From: Lentisphaerota bacterium
GTDB lineage: Bacteria > Verrucomicrobiota > Lentisphaeria > Victivallales > Victivallaceae
Direction of reading: 5' to 3'
Length of the DNA stretch: 64,000 nt
NCBI GenBank assembly: GCA_017134815.1
Contig: CP071032.1
Span: forward strand, 1,116,001-1,180,000
This document shows, piece by piece, positions 52,963-61,721 of this stretch. The position numbers were made by a program, and so were the translations under genes. A model generated the notes under the pieces. The model was given only the letters and a program-made list of their open reading frames with translations. It did no database searches and was not told the DNA's origin. The stretch's first letter is position 1. Every line of letters starts with the position of its first letter.

Positions 52963-55900
52963 GATCAACAACCTTAAAGACCTTAATTCCGTAAAAGCTG
53001 AAGCCGCCGCCCGTATGGGGCTGCGCAACCGGCAGCCAAGTCTTGACGCTCCTGAAAAAATCTATGACGTCATGCTGTGCATGGGCACCAGCTGTATCTC
53101 ATCCGGAGCAGAAGAAGTAAAAGAAGCTCTGCTTGAAGAAATTAAGAACCACGGCCTCGAAAAGCAAGTGACAGTCAGGGAAAAGCATTGTTCAGACAAT
53201 TCCGATGACCAGTTTGACCGCGAAAAAATTGATATTGTAAAAACCGGCTGCAACGGCTTTTGTGCCGCGGGGCCGATCATAGTTGTATATCCCGGCGGAA
53301 TATTTTATCAGAAAGTAACCCCGGAAGATGCCAAAGCGATAGTTGAAAGCCATTTCCAAAACGACAATCCGGTCGAAAGGCTGCTGTTTAAGTCCGTAGA
53401 CCAGGATAAACCGGTAAAGAAACTTAACGAAATCCCGTTTTTTGCCAAACAGAAACTGAAAGTACTGCGCAACAAAGGACGCATTGCCGCTGAGTGCATC
53501 GATGAATATATCGGTCGCGATGGGTATCAGGCTTTGGCCAAGGCGCTTTATGATATGACCCCGCAGCAGATTGTGGATGAAATAAAAGCTTCCGGCCTGC
53601 GTGGACGCGGCGGAGCCGGTTTCCCGACCGGGCTCAAATGGCAGTTCTGTGCCGACAGTCCAGGTGACCGGAAATACATCGTCTGCAACGCTGACGAAGG
53701 AGACCCGGGTGCATTTATGGACCGCAGTCTGCTTGAGTCAGACCCTCATGCGGTTCTTGAAGGCATGATGATCGGCGCCCGCGCCATTGGAGCTTCTGAA
53801 GGCTATATTTACTGTAGAGCGGAATATCCGCTGGCCCTGCATCGACTTGAAGTCGCTATCAGTCAGGCCCGGGATCGCGGCTTGCTGGGCAGCGGTATAA
53901 TGGGTACTGATTTCAGTTTTGACATAAATATTGCTCAAGGTTCAGGGGCATTTGTCTGCGGCGAAGAAACCGCTTTGCTTCATTCTATTGAAGGCAAACG
54001 CGGTGAGCCACGGCCGCGACCGCCATTCCCGGCGCAAAGCGGTCTGTGGGGTAAGCCGACAGTACTTAACAATGTCGAGACCCTCGGCAATATTGCTCTT
54101 ATTATCCGGGACAGTGCCAAAGAATTTAAGAAACTTGGCACTGAAAAATCACCCGGTACCAAAATTTTTGCCTTGACTGGAAACCTCAATAATATCGGCT
54201 TGATAGAAGTACCGATCGGCACTTCGCTGGGCGAAATCATCTATGATATTGGTGACGGAGTGCCGGACGGCAAGGAATTCAAAGCTGCTCAAATCGGCGG
54301 TCCATCCGGAGGCTGTATTCCCAAAGAACATCTCAATGTTCCGATCGATTATGAAAGTTTGCAGCAACTTGGCGCTATTATGGGATCCGGCGGACTTGTG
54401 GTCATGGATGATAATACCTGTATGGTCGACGTTGCCCGTTTCTTTCTCGAATTTACTCAGGAAGAAGCTTGCGGTAAATGCTCTTCCGGCCGGGTCGGCA
54501 CCAAACGACTGCTGGAAATACTCGAACGCATCTGCGGCGGGGAAGGCGAAGAAGGCGACATCGACCGGCTGGTCGAACTTTGTTCGCTGATCAGCAAAAC
54601 AGCATTGTGCGGACTCTGCAAAACTGCCCCTAATCCGGTGATGGCAACTCTACGCTATTTCAAAGATGAGTACGAAGACCATATCCGGGAAAGCAAGTGC
54701 CGGGTCGGGGTTTGTGCCAGTCTGGTCAGAGCCCCCTGTCAGAGTGCCTGTCCTGCCGGAGTTGACGTACCAGGATTCGTTTCGCTGGTGGCTGAAAAAC
54801 GCTACGCAGAAGCACTCAAGCTGCACCGTGAGCGCAATCCTTTTGCTGCAGCCTGCGCCCGGGTCTGCTACCACACCTGTGAAAGCCGCTGCCGGCGTGC
54901 CACACTGGATGAACCGCTGGCAATTAGAGGCATCAAACGCTTTATGGTAGATCAGGAAGTTACGATACAGGTGCCGGATGTGCATGAAAATGCTGCCAAC
55001 GCCAAGCGCAAAATCGCTGTCATCGGCGGCGGACCAAGCGGACTCAGCTGTGCTTACTTCCTGGCCCGCCTGGGCTATAAACCTAAGGTATTTGAATCCC
55101 AGCTTCGTCCCGGCGGCATGCTGGTACAGGCTATTCCGGCTTATCGCCTGCCGCGTGAAATTCTCGCCCGCGAAGTCCGTATGATAGAAAACCTCGGGGT
55201 AGACATAGAGACCGATAAAAAGCTGGGCAAAGACTTCACATTTGAACAACTCAAGAAGGAAGGTTATGAGGCGGTATATGTCGCCACCGGTGCCCCGGTC
55301 AGTATAAAGCTCGGGCTGGATGGTGAAGAAGCTGAAGGCGTCACCCAGGCTCTGGATTTTCTGCGGCAGTATAATGTCCGCGGCTCAGTGCCTGTCGGGC
55401 GTAAAGTTGTGATCATCGGCGGCGGCAACGCCGCGGTAGATGCTGCCCGGACCGCGTTGCGGCTGGGAGCTGAAGACGTGACTTTAATCTACCGTCGTAC
55501 CCGCGAACAGATGCCCGCTTATGAAGAAGAAATTGAAGAAGCGGAACATGAAGGCGTCAAACTGATGATGCTCACCTCTCCGGTCGAAATTGTTCAGAAA
55601 GACGGTAAGGCATGTTCGATAAAATGTCACAAAAACAAACTTGGAGAATTCGACCGTTCAGGCCGGCGGCGGGCCAATGCCTCGGATGAACTGTTTGAGT
55701 TAAAGTGTGATCAGGTAATCGCCGCAATCAGTCAGGCATCGGACGCTCCGAATTTCCTTGGAGACTTTGAACTGGACTTGAATTCCAGAGGCTACATCAA
55801 AGCTAATCCGTTAAGCGGAAAAACTTCAGTAGACTGGATTTTCGCTGGAGGTGATGTGGTCACCGGCCCGTGGTCGGTAATTGAAGCTGTTGCCGCTGGA

Positions 55901-56158
55901 GAAAAAGGGGCTGTCGGAATAGACGAGTTTCTCACAGGAGAAAATCATGCCTTCTGGAGGAACGAAGCCGATCTCGACACCTATTTTGATCCAGATGCCG
56001 ACCCGGTACCTTATCCTCGAGAAAAGCAGCCGCTTATGTCGGTGGAACGTCGTCGCAATAACTTCGACGAAGTGGAAAAATCCTGGAGCGAAGCTGTAGC
56101 TGTACGTCAGGCAAAACGTTGTCTGCGCTGTGATTACGGCAAACAGTCCGGTAAATAA
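52952..56158 (+). CDS. HydB/NuoF-like subunit fused to GltD/NfnB-like flavoprotein
   Basis: 1068 residues from ATG 52952 (GGAG upstream; nine further codons are open but lie inside the previous gene). Domains: thioredoxin-like [2Fe-2S] (C43, C48, C100, C104); NuoF core with FMN loop GLRGRGGAGFPTGLKW (216-231), NADH loop CNADEGDPGAF (245-255) and SLBB; N3-type [4Fe-4S] helix. Then, instead of the C-terminal ferredoxin domain usual in HydB, there is a GltD/DPD-type six-cysteine helical domain (C596, C600, C635, C639, C643, C647). FAD Rossmann GGGPSGLSCAYFLA (near 690) and NAD(P)H Rossmann GGGNAAVDAART (near 822) with YRR follow. It ends in AKRCLRCD. The N3 motif is altered: CGKCSSG lacks its third cysteine while LCGLCK gains one (C556). 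Confidence 0.92.
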   Translation: MTSKINNLKDLNSVKAEAAARMGLRNRQPSLDAPEKIYDVMLCMGTSCISSGAEEVKEALLEEIKNHGLEKQVTVREKHCSDNSDDQFDREKIDIVKTGCNGFCAAGPIIVVYPGGIFYQKVTPEDAKAIVESHFQNDNPVERLLFKSVDQDKPVKKLNEIPFFAKQKLKVLRNKGRIAAECIDEYIGRDGYQALAKALYDMTPQQIVDEIKASGLRGRGGAGFPTGLKWQFCADSPGDRKYIVCNADEGDPGAFMDRSLLESDPHAVLEGMMIGARAIGASEGYIYCRAEYPLALHRLEVAISQARDRGLLGSGIMGTDFSFDINIAQGSGAFVCGEETALLHSIEGKRGEPRPRPPFPAQSGLWGKPTVLNNVETLGNIALIIRDSAKEFKKLGTEKSPGTKIFALTGNLNNIGLIEVPIGTSLGEIIYDIGDGVPDGKEFKAAQIGGPSGGCIPKEHLNVPIDYESLQQLGAIMGSGGLVVMDDNTCMVDVARFFLEFTQEEACGKCSSGRVGTKRLLEILERICGGEGEEGDIDRLVELCSLISKTALCGLCKTAPNPVMATLRYFKDEYEDHIRESKCRVGVCASLVRAPCQSACPAGVDVPGFVSLVAEKRYAEALKLHRERNPFAAACARVCYHTCESRCRRATLDEPLAIRGIKRFMVDQEVTIQVPDVHENAANAKRKIAVIGGGPSGLSCAYFLARLGYKPKVFESQLRPGGMLVQAIPAYRLPREILAREVRMIENLGVDIETDKKLGKDFTFEQLKKEGYEAVYVATGAPVSIKLGLDGEEAEGVTQALDFLRQYNVRGSVPVGRKVVIIGGGNAAVDAARTALRLGAEDVTLIYRRTREQMPAYEEEIEEAEHEGVKLMMLTSPVEIVQKDGKACSIKCHKNKLGEFDRSGRRRANASDELFELKCDQVIAAISQASDAPNFLGDFELDLNSRGYIKANPLSGKTSVDWIFAGGDVVTGPWSVIEAVAAGEKGAVGIDEFLTGENHAFWRNEADLDTYFDPDADPVPYPREKQPLMSVERRRNNFDEVEKSWSEAVAVRQAKRCLRCDYGKQSGK

Positions 56159-56184
56159 TAGAATCTATTGCGGAGATATGTAAG

Positions 56185-57960
56185 ATGCCAAAAATCACTA
56201 TTAATAATACAGAAATAGAAGTCGCCCATGGAACTACAATTCTTGAAGCGGCAAAGCAATTGAATATAAAAATCCCGACACTTTGTCACATTGACGGCTG
56301 CGCCCCGATAGGTGCCTGCCGGGTTTGCCTGGTCGAAGTAGACGGCGCCCGTGATCCGGTCGCCTCATGCTCGACTCCGGTTACTGACGGGATGAAAGTA
56401 AAAACCAACAGCAAAACCGCCCGCAGCGCCAGAAAAGGTGTGGTAGAACTGCTGCTGTCTGAGCATGACGGCGACTGCCAGACCTGCGAACGGGGCGGGG
56501 ATTGCGAACTGCAGCAGCTGGCCCGGGACCTGGGAATAAGGACTGTACGCTTTGAGGGGGCAAAAGCCGAAAAAGTAATTGACGAAAGTACCCCTGCCCT
56601 GATCCGTGATTCCGGCAAGTGCATATCATGCCGCCGCTGTGTAACCGTATGCAATGAAATTCAGGGTGTCGGCTCTATTTTCCCGCAGGGACGTGGCTTT
56701 AAATCCAACATCGGTCCAGCCTTTACCAGCAACCTGGATAATGTCACCTGTGTGCAGTGCGGCCAGTGCTCCGCGGTATGTCCAGTCGGAGCCATTTCCG
56801 AGCATGACCAGATTGATGAGGTCTGGAAAGCGCTTGATGATCCGGATAAGCATGTAGTAGTACAGACTGCACCAGCGATTCGTGCCGCTCTGGGCGAAAG
56901 CTTTGAACTGCCCCCCGGCACACTGGTTACGGGAAAAATGGTTACGGCGCTGCGGCAGTTAGGGTTTAATGCGGTGTTTGACACCAACTTCGCGGCGGAC
57001 CTGACTATTATGGAAGAAGGTACGGAGCTGCTGACAAGACTGAAAAAAGCTCTGGTGGACGGTGATAAGTCCGTGGCTCTGCCCATGTTTACCAGCTGCT
57101 CACCGGGCTGGATCAACTACGCGGAATCTTTTTTCCCGGAAATACTGCCAAATATTTCAAGCTGCAAGTCACCGCAGCAGATGTTCGGTGCCGTTGCCAA
57201 AACTTATTACGCCGACAAAATCGGGGTAAAACCGGAAAACATGGTGGTGGTTTCGATAATGCCCTGCACAGCCAAAAAATATGAGGCGGCACGCCCGGAA
57301 ATGACTGGCAGCGGGGTCCAGGACGTCGACATTGTCCTGACTACCCGTGAGCTTGGAAGAATGATAAAAATGGCTGGAATTGATTTCGAATCCCTGCCCG
57401 ATCAGGAAATGGATTCACCACTCGGGCTATCCACTGGGGCTGCGGATATTTTCGGCAATACCGGCGGAGTCATGGAAGCCGCGCTGCGGACTGTTTATGA
57501 AATTGTGACCGGTCAGGATTTCCCGTTCCCACACCTGCACATCAGTCCTATCGCCGGACTTGAAGGAGTAAAAGAGGCTTCAGTGAAAATCGAAAATACT
57601 GTGCCTGAATGGTCATTCCTCAAAGGTGTTGAAGTAAAGGTCGCGGTGGCTCATGGCTTGAGCAATGCCAGAAAGCTCATAGAGAAAATTCTGAAAGGCG
57701 AAGCGGATTACCACTTCATTGAAGTAATGTGCTGTCCCGGCGGCTGTATCGGCGGCGGAGGACAACCCCGGTTTACCGATAACAATGTCCGTGAAGCCAG
57801 AATTTCCGCTCTTTACCGGGAAGATGAAGGTAAGAAACTGCGAAAATCACACAAAAATCCGGATATCGTAAAAATATATAATGAGTTTTTGAAGAAACCT
57901 CTGGGACACCGCTCTCATGAGCTGCTCCATACAGAATACACTTCAAAGACCAAAGTATAA
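56185..57960 (+). CDS. [FeFe]-hydrogenase large subunit (HydA, NADH-linked multisubunit type)
   Basis: 591 residues. N-terminal NuoG-like [2Fe-2S] (C34, C45, C48, C62 and nearby C39), His-Cys3 [4Fe-4S] (H94, C98, C101, C107), two [4Fe-4S] ferredoxin sites (C146-C156, C189-C199), then the H-cluster domain. L1 is TSCSPGW (C305-S306; the common form is TSCCPGW), L2 MPCTAKKYE (C361) and L3 EVMCCPGGCIGGGGQP (C516, C517, C521; the common form has Ala before the ligand Cys). The small-subunit-like tail is fused. Makes or uses H2 in the cytosol together with the two preceding subunits. 27 nt after the fusion gene. Confidence 0.92.
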   Translation: MPKITINNTEIEVAHGTTILEAAKQLNIKIPTLCHIDGCAPIGACRVCLVEVDGARDPVASCSTPVTDGMKVKTNSKTARSARKGVVELLLSEHDGDCQTCERGGDCELQQLARDLGIRTVRFEGAKAEKVIDESTPALIRDSGKCISCRRCVTVCNEIQGVGSIFPQGRGFKSNIGPAFTSNLDNVTCVQCGQCSAVCPVGAISEHDQIDEVWKALDDPDKHVVVQTAPAIRAALGESFELPPGTLVTGKMVTALRQLGFNAVFDTNFAADLTIMEEGTELLTRLKKALVDGDKSVALPMFTSCSPGWINYAESFFPEILPNISSCKSPQQMFGAVAKTYYADKIGVKPENMVVVSIMPCTAKKYEAARPEMTGSGVQDVDIVLTTRELGRMIKMAGIDFESLPDQEMDSPLGLSTGAADIFGNTGGVMEAALRTVYEIVTGQDFPFPHLHISPIAGLEGVKEASVKIENTVPEWSFLKGVEVKVAVAHGLSNARKLIEKILKGEADYHFIEVMCCPGGCIGGGGQPRFTDNNVREARISALYREDEGKKLRKSHKNPDIVKIYNEFLKKPLGHRSHELLHTEYTSKTKV

Positions 57961-57970
57961 TCAATATGCT

Positions 57971-57995
57971 CGCCGCGCCTGCTTCAGGCGCGGCG
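57971..57995 (+). terminator. GC-rich hairpin closing the hydrogenase operon
   Basis: CGCCGCGCCTG (57971-57981), loop CTT, CAGGCGCGGCG (57985-57995): perfect 11-bp stem just after the hydA stop. No T-run follows, so it may rely on Rho or act as a transcript-end stabiliser. Confidence 0.6.
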
Positions 57996-58048
57996 CTGAC
58001 ATTACATAAAATGTATGAAACAGCACCTTTTAATCAGAGCATACTTGT

Positions 58049-58609
58049 ATGAACGATAATCAATTTTTTAAGATAAGAAGCTTGAAAGCTGGGGAACTGC
58101 AGATGGAATTCAGGTCAAATGACCTGGAAAAAGCCATAATTAAATTACCGGCATCTCACTCTGACCCGCTGGCGGAAATGGCTGATGTTCTGCTGAAAAT
58201 AAATGCCAACTATGATACTGCAGGTAATGTAATTGATTCATCGGCCAGATTTTTCACTTTCTGGGAAGCCGATAAAACAATGTATACATGTGAATACACT
58301 CCCCGGGCACAGCGCGTTGTTGACATTGAGATGAATATCTGCAACAATATGTACGCCGGCATCCATACCCATGATGACTTCTGTCTGCGGTTCCGAGATG
58401 GAATTGACAATATTCTGGCAAACATCTACGAAGAGATGAAAAGGCTGTTGATGGATCATGGTTTTTGCGGTTACAGGTCAAGCTGGTCCAAAGGAGAATT
58501 CCCATTATCATACTTCCTGCAGCTGCACAATCTGGTGGAACACGGCGCAATCTGTCTGTGCCCCTTTAAAGATGAAATAAAAGCTCTTGGCAAAATATAT
58601 ACTGATTGA
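58049..58609 (+). CDS. Uncharacterised protein downstream of hydA
   Basis: 186 residues, soluble, no signal peptide or membrane segment. One cysteine/histidine-bearing stretch, EMNICNNMYAGIHTHDDFCLRFRDG (near residue 92-116), and a second, HNLVEHGAICLCPF (near 163-176), could hold a metal. I do not recognise the family. It follows the operon-closing hairpin by 54 nt and has only a weak ribosome-binding site, so it may be a separate unit or read-through gene. Confidence 0.5.
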   Translation: MNDNQFFKIRSLKAGELQMEFRSNDLEKAIIKLPASHSDPLAEMADVLLKINANYDTAGNVIDSSARFFTFWEADKTMYTCEYTPRAQRVVDIEMNICNNMYAGIHTHDDFCLRFRDGIDNILANIYEEMKRLLMDHGFCGYRSSWSKGEFPLSYFLQLHNLVEHGAICLCPFKDEIKALGKIYTD

Positions 58610-58933
58610 GCCGGCATTAAAGTTCTTCAACGTATGGAAGCCAAAAGCTTGTTATCAATTCATGCCGTCACCAGTTTATTAACCAGCATAATGCTGACAG
58701 GTTTGCAATGCATTGTTCCGTGACTTGGTCTTCTCACGATAAGTGTACAGGTGCGGTCAGCTACTGTAATTAAATGACAACCGGTTTATTCTATTTCTTC
58801 AACTCAAGAGTCGATTTTTGTTCTGACAGGCGGTTTTTTCTGCAAATGCAATTTTTTTCAATTTCCTCTGGGATAGTGCAAATAACAGTATATATTGTAT
58901 GCTACTGTCTCCTGCAACGTATAGAGGTTTATT
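58610..58933. other. 324-bp intergenic region
   Basis: No gene or RNA recognised. ACAGTATATATTGT near 58887-58900 is a near-palindrome just upstream of the OYE-type gene and might bind a regulator or hold its -10; no good -35 accompanies it. Confidence 0.35.
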
Positions 58934-60049
58934 ATGAATAAATTGTTCAGTTCAGCTTCAATTGGCAACTGCAGTATCAGGAACCGTATCGTAAGATCCG
59001 CCACTCATTCCGGAATGGCCAGCGCCGACGGCTACAGTACTCCAGAACTTATAGAAAAACTCCGTGAACTTGCCATAAATGATGTCGGCCTGATTATCGG
59101 CGGCAACACCACAGTAGCATCGGAAGGACGGGTAGCGGACCACATGCTCGCTGTAGACCATGACCAATTGATACCTCGGCTCAAGTTACAGACTGCGGCA
59201 ATTCAACGCGAAGGCGGCAGGATTTTTATGCAGTTAGGGCACTCTGGGGCTCAGCTGCTGCTGCCTGATCCAGGGTTCGGCCCTTCCTCTTTCAGCATTG
59301 ACGGCAAAAGGCCATACTGCAGAGAAATGACTGAGGCCCAGATCAAATACACCATTAATGCTTTTGGCAAGGGAGCAGCCAGGGCTAAAGCTGCCGGCTT
59401 TGACGGAGTTCAGCTGCATGGGGCACATGGCTATCTGCTTTCTGAGTTCCTGTCGCCGTACTATAACAAACGCACGGATAAGTATGGAGGCAGCGTTGAA
59501 AACCGTTCCAGAATGTTGCTGGAAGCCTATGGTGCAGTAAGAACTGAAGTTGGTGAGGATTACCCCGTTATTGTCAAGATAAACTCAAGTGACTTCATTG
59601 AAGGCGGCTTCAGTTTTGCTGACTGCCTGACTGTCTGCAGGCTGCTTGAAAAAGCCGGAATAGACGCAGTAGAGCTCAGCGGCGGTATAAATGCAGAAGG
59701 CAGCAAACGCAAGGCAGCCCCCAGAGGTGACCTGAAGCCGGAACAGGAAGTTTATAACCGTGAAGAGGCGGTGATTTTCAAAAAAGAAATTGGCGTTCCG
59801 CTGATACTTGTAGGCGGAATTCGTTCTTACGACACTGCTATTAAAATAATTGAAGATGGAATGGCCGATTTTGTTTCAATATGCCGCCCTTTGATCAGGG
59901 AACCGGATTTAATTCATCGCTGGCATAATGGTGACTATTCACGAGCAAGTTGCGTATCCTGTAATCTTTGCTACATACCCGTATTCAGCGGCAAGGGCTT
60001 GTATTGCGAACTGGATGCAAGAATAAAAAGCAGACAAAAAACTGATTAG
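58934..60049 (+). CDS. Old-yellow-enzyme family flavoprotein with [4Fe-4S] motif, no C-terminal NAD(P)H domains
   Basis: 371 residues, FMN TIM barrel. Seen: NRIVRSATHSGMASADGY (start of the barrel), QLGHSGAQ, the active-site H-x-x-H HGAHGYLLSEFLSPYYNKRTDKYGG (near 163), VGGIRSYDTA and FVSICRPLI phosphate-binding loops. Close to the C-terminus, CVSCNLCYIPVFSGKGLYC has CX2CX2CX11C, the [4Fe-4S] ligand pattern of 2,4-dienoyl-CoA reductase and trimethylamine dehydrogenase. Those are about 640-730 residues and continue with FAD/NAD(P)H domains; here the protein stops after the cluster. It must therefore receive electrons from another protein. Substrate unknown; perhaps an enoate. Confidence 0.9.
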   Translation: MNKLFSSASIGNCSIRNRIVRSATHSGMASADGYSTPELIEKLRELAINDVGLIIGGNTTVASEGRVADHMLAVDHDQLIPRLKLQTAAIQREGGRIFMQLGHSGAQLLLPDPGFGPSSFSIDGKRPYCREMTEAQIKYTINAFGKGAARAKAAGFDGVQLHGAHGYLLSEFLSPYYNKRTDKYGGSVENRSRMLLEAYGAVRTEVGEDYPVIVKINSSDFIEGGFSFADCLTVCRLLEKAGIDAVELSGGINAEGSKRKAAPRGDLKPEQEVYNREEAVIFKKEIGVPLILVGGIRSYDTAIKIIEDGMADFVSICRPLIREPDLIHRWHNGDYSRASCVSCNLCYIPVFSGKGLYCELDARIKSRQKTD

Positions 60050-60588
60050 TGGTTGATAAACTGCGGCGACTCAAATTTCATCAAACGGCACAGAAATTTA
60101 CGAAATTTACGTTCATTTTTTCTGACATGCCGTTTGAAATACAAATTGGCAGTCAGAGTAAATTCAGAATTGCGAATAAAATACATTTTTCCCATGTAAT
60201 CTTCTGGCTGCCTGACGTTTGCAATTCTTATACTGTCACTGGGGTCAGCCACAGAAGTCCATCCAATGTCAATTTCTCCGATTCTCATCATATTCAGTTT
60301 CGGATTTTGAGCATTTTTCAGAAATACACTTGATGATTTCCTGACGAAATCTCTGAATGGAAAATGCGGCGTAAGCAGCCGGTTGTCCTTAATCCTGACC
60401 ATACCTCGATAAATTCCATCAGGATCAGAAAGATGATACAAAGTGGAATATGAACTTTTTATTGTATTTATGGACCAGCCGGAAGGTTGTTTGTCGCTGA
60501 ATTCGATCCTTGCAAGACGCCTGTTCTGCCCCAACCCGATCAGCAAAATAGACGCCAGCAAAAAAATTACCGCAAATAAAATCCGCAT
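60046..60588 (-). CDS. Small secreted or membrane-anchored protein of unknown function
   Basis: 180 residues. N-terminal hydrophobic segment ILFAVIFLLASILLIGLG with no cleavage site that stands out, so signal anchor or signal peptide. The remainder is basic with no known motif. GGGGAG ribosome-binding site supports translation. Its stop overlaps that of the converging OYE-type gene. Confidence 0.5.
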   Translation of the reverse strand: MRILFAVIFLLASILLIGLGQNRRLARIEFSDKQPSGWSINTIKSSYSTLYHLSDPDGIYRGMVRIKDNRLLTPHFPFRDFVRKSSSVFLKNAQNPKLNMMRIGEIDIGWTSVADPSDSIRIANVRQPEDYMGKMYFIRNSEFTLTANLYFKRHVRKNERKFRKFLCRLMKFESPQFINH

Positions 60589-60812
60589 TGCTTTTCTCCC
60601 CGATAAGGTAAGCAGATTTCCTTACTTTTGCTCTCCACTAAACTGATTTTGAGCTTAAAACCCATTTTTTTCAAGCCATTAGTTTGTGTAAAACGCTTAT
60701 CTCCCTATATGGGTAAAGTAAAACGGTAAAATGTAAATACAAACCGATTTTGTTAATTTTCTGTTAAACCTTGGAAGCTTAACACTTTGCCGCTCAAAAG
60801 CCACTCTAAAAA

Positions 60813-61607
60813 TTAAAACCGCCGGTGCATTTTCTGCTGCTTGATCTTTGGCTCCTCGAGGTAAAGTGAATACCAGGTTTCCCCAAGCCCTGAATTGGAA
60901 AAATGTTTAACCTTGCCGTTTGCCAGCTTCTCACGGTTATCGATAATCGTCTGGTTATCGGTCTTTTTGCGAGCCTCATTCAAAAGTTCAAATGCCTTGT
61001 CCGTCTCTCCGCGCTTTACCAGAATCCAGGAGTAGAGGCCATAAAGCAAAGCGCAGTTATCACCTTTGCAGTGTTTGACCTTCTTGCGAAAAAACTTTTC
61101 AAGCTTAGGGTCATTTTTCCTGTACATCCGGGCCAGCTTAAACGCAATCGCGCGCGGGTCAAACAGCAGACATCCGGGCAGAAGTTCATCAACTTTGGCA
61201 AAGTCACGAATCTGATAATAAAGCATCATACGCATGGTGTTAATCTGCTTTTTCAGCAAAATATTCCATTTGAAAAATTTCTCCATAGCGCCGGTAGCTT
61301 CAATTGCTTCCATTATCGCGGCAGCCTGCTCTTTTTCCAAAGCTTTCTGGACTGACTTGACATTACCGCCGGGACGGCTTTGAAAGGCGTGCATTTTCCG
61401 ATTGATTTTTGCCTGGGCCTGAGCCATAATTTCCTGGATAGACACGTTCACCTTGTTTACTTTGCGTTTTACCAGCAAACCAATTAAAATCCAGCATACT
61501 GCAAATACTACCACACCATTAAAAACACACCAGACAGGCGTCAAATCAAATGAACTTGCAAAACCTGCGGCAATCGCTGCAACCAGCGATATAATCAATG
61601 TCAACAT
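60813..61607 (-). CDS. Membrane-anchored TPR-like protein, unknown function
   Basis: 264 residues. Two N-terminal membrane helices (LTLIISLVAAIAAGFA and VFNGVVVFAVCWILIGLLV), then a charged helical cytoplasmic domain with TPR-like helices, e.g. LLYGLYSWILVKRGETDKAFELLNEARKKT near residue 190. Such proteins usually scaffold complexes; the partner is unknown. Ribosome-binding GAGGGA. Upstream neighbour of nothing in the same operon; ffh follows beyond a gap. Confidence 0.55.
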   Translation of the reverse strand: MLTLIISLVAAIAAGFASSFDLTPVWCVFNGVVVFAVCWILIGLLVKRKVNKVNVSIQEIMAQAQAKINRKMHAFQSRPGGNVKSVQKALEKEQAAAIMEAIEATGAMEKFFKWNILLKKQINTMRMMLYYQIRDFAKVDELLPGCLLFDPRAIAFKLARMYRKNDPKLEKFFRKKVKHCKGDNCALLYGLYSWILVKRGETDKAFELLNEARKKTDNQTIIDNREKLANGKVKHFSNSGLGETWYSLYLEEPKIKQQKMHRRF

Positions 61608-61721
61608 CAGTTAATCCCTCTTATATTAATAAATTTCAACCCATGAAATACTAAAATATTAGTTTAAATTTCGAGATTTATAATTGCATAAATCATTGTG
61701 CTGCAAAATACGTGCAATCGT

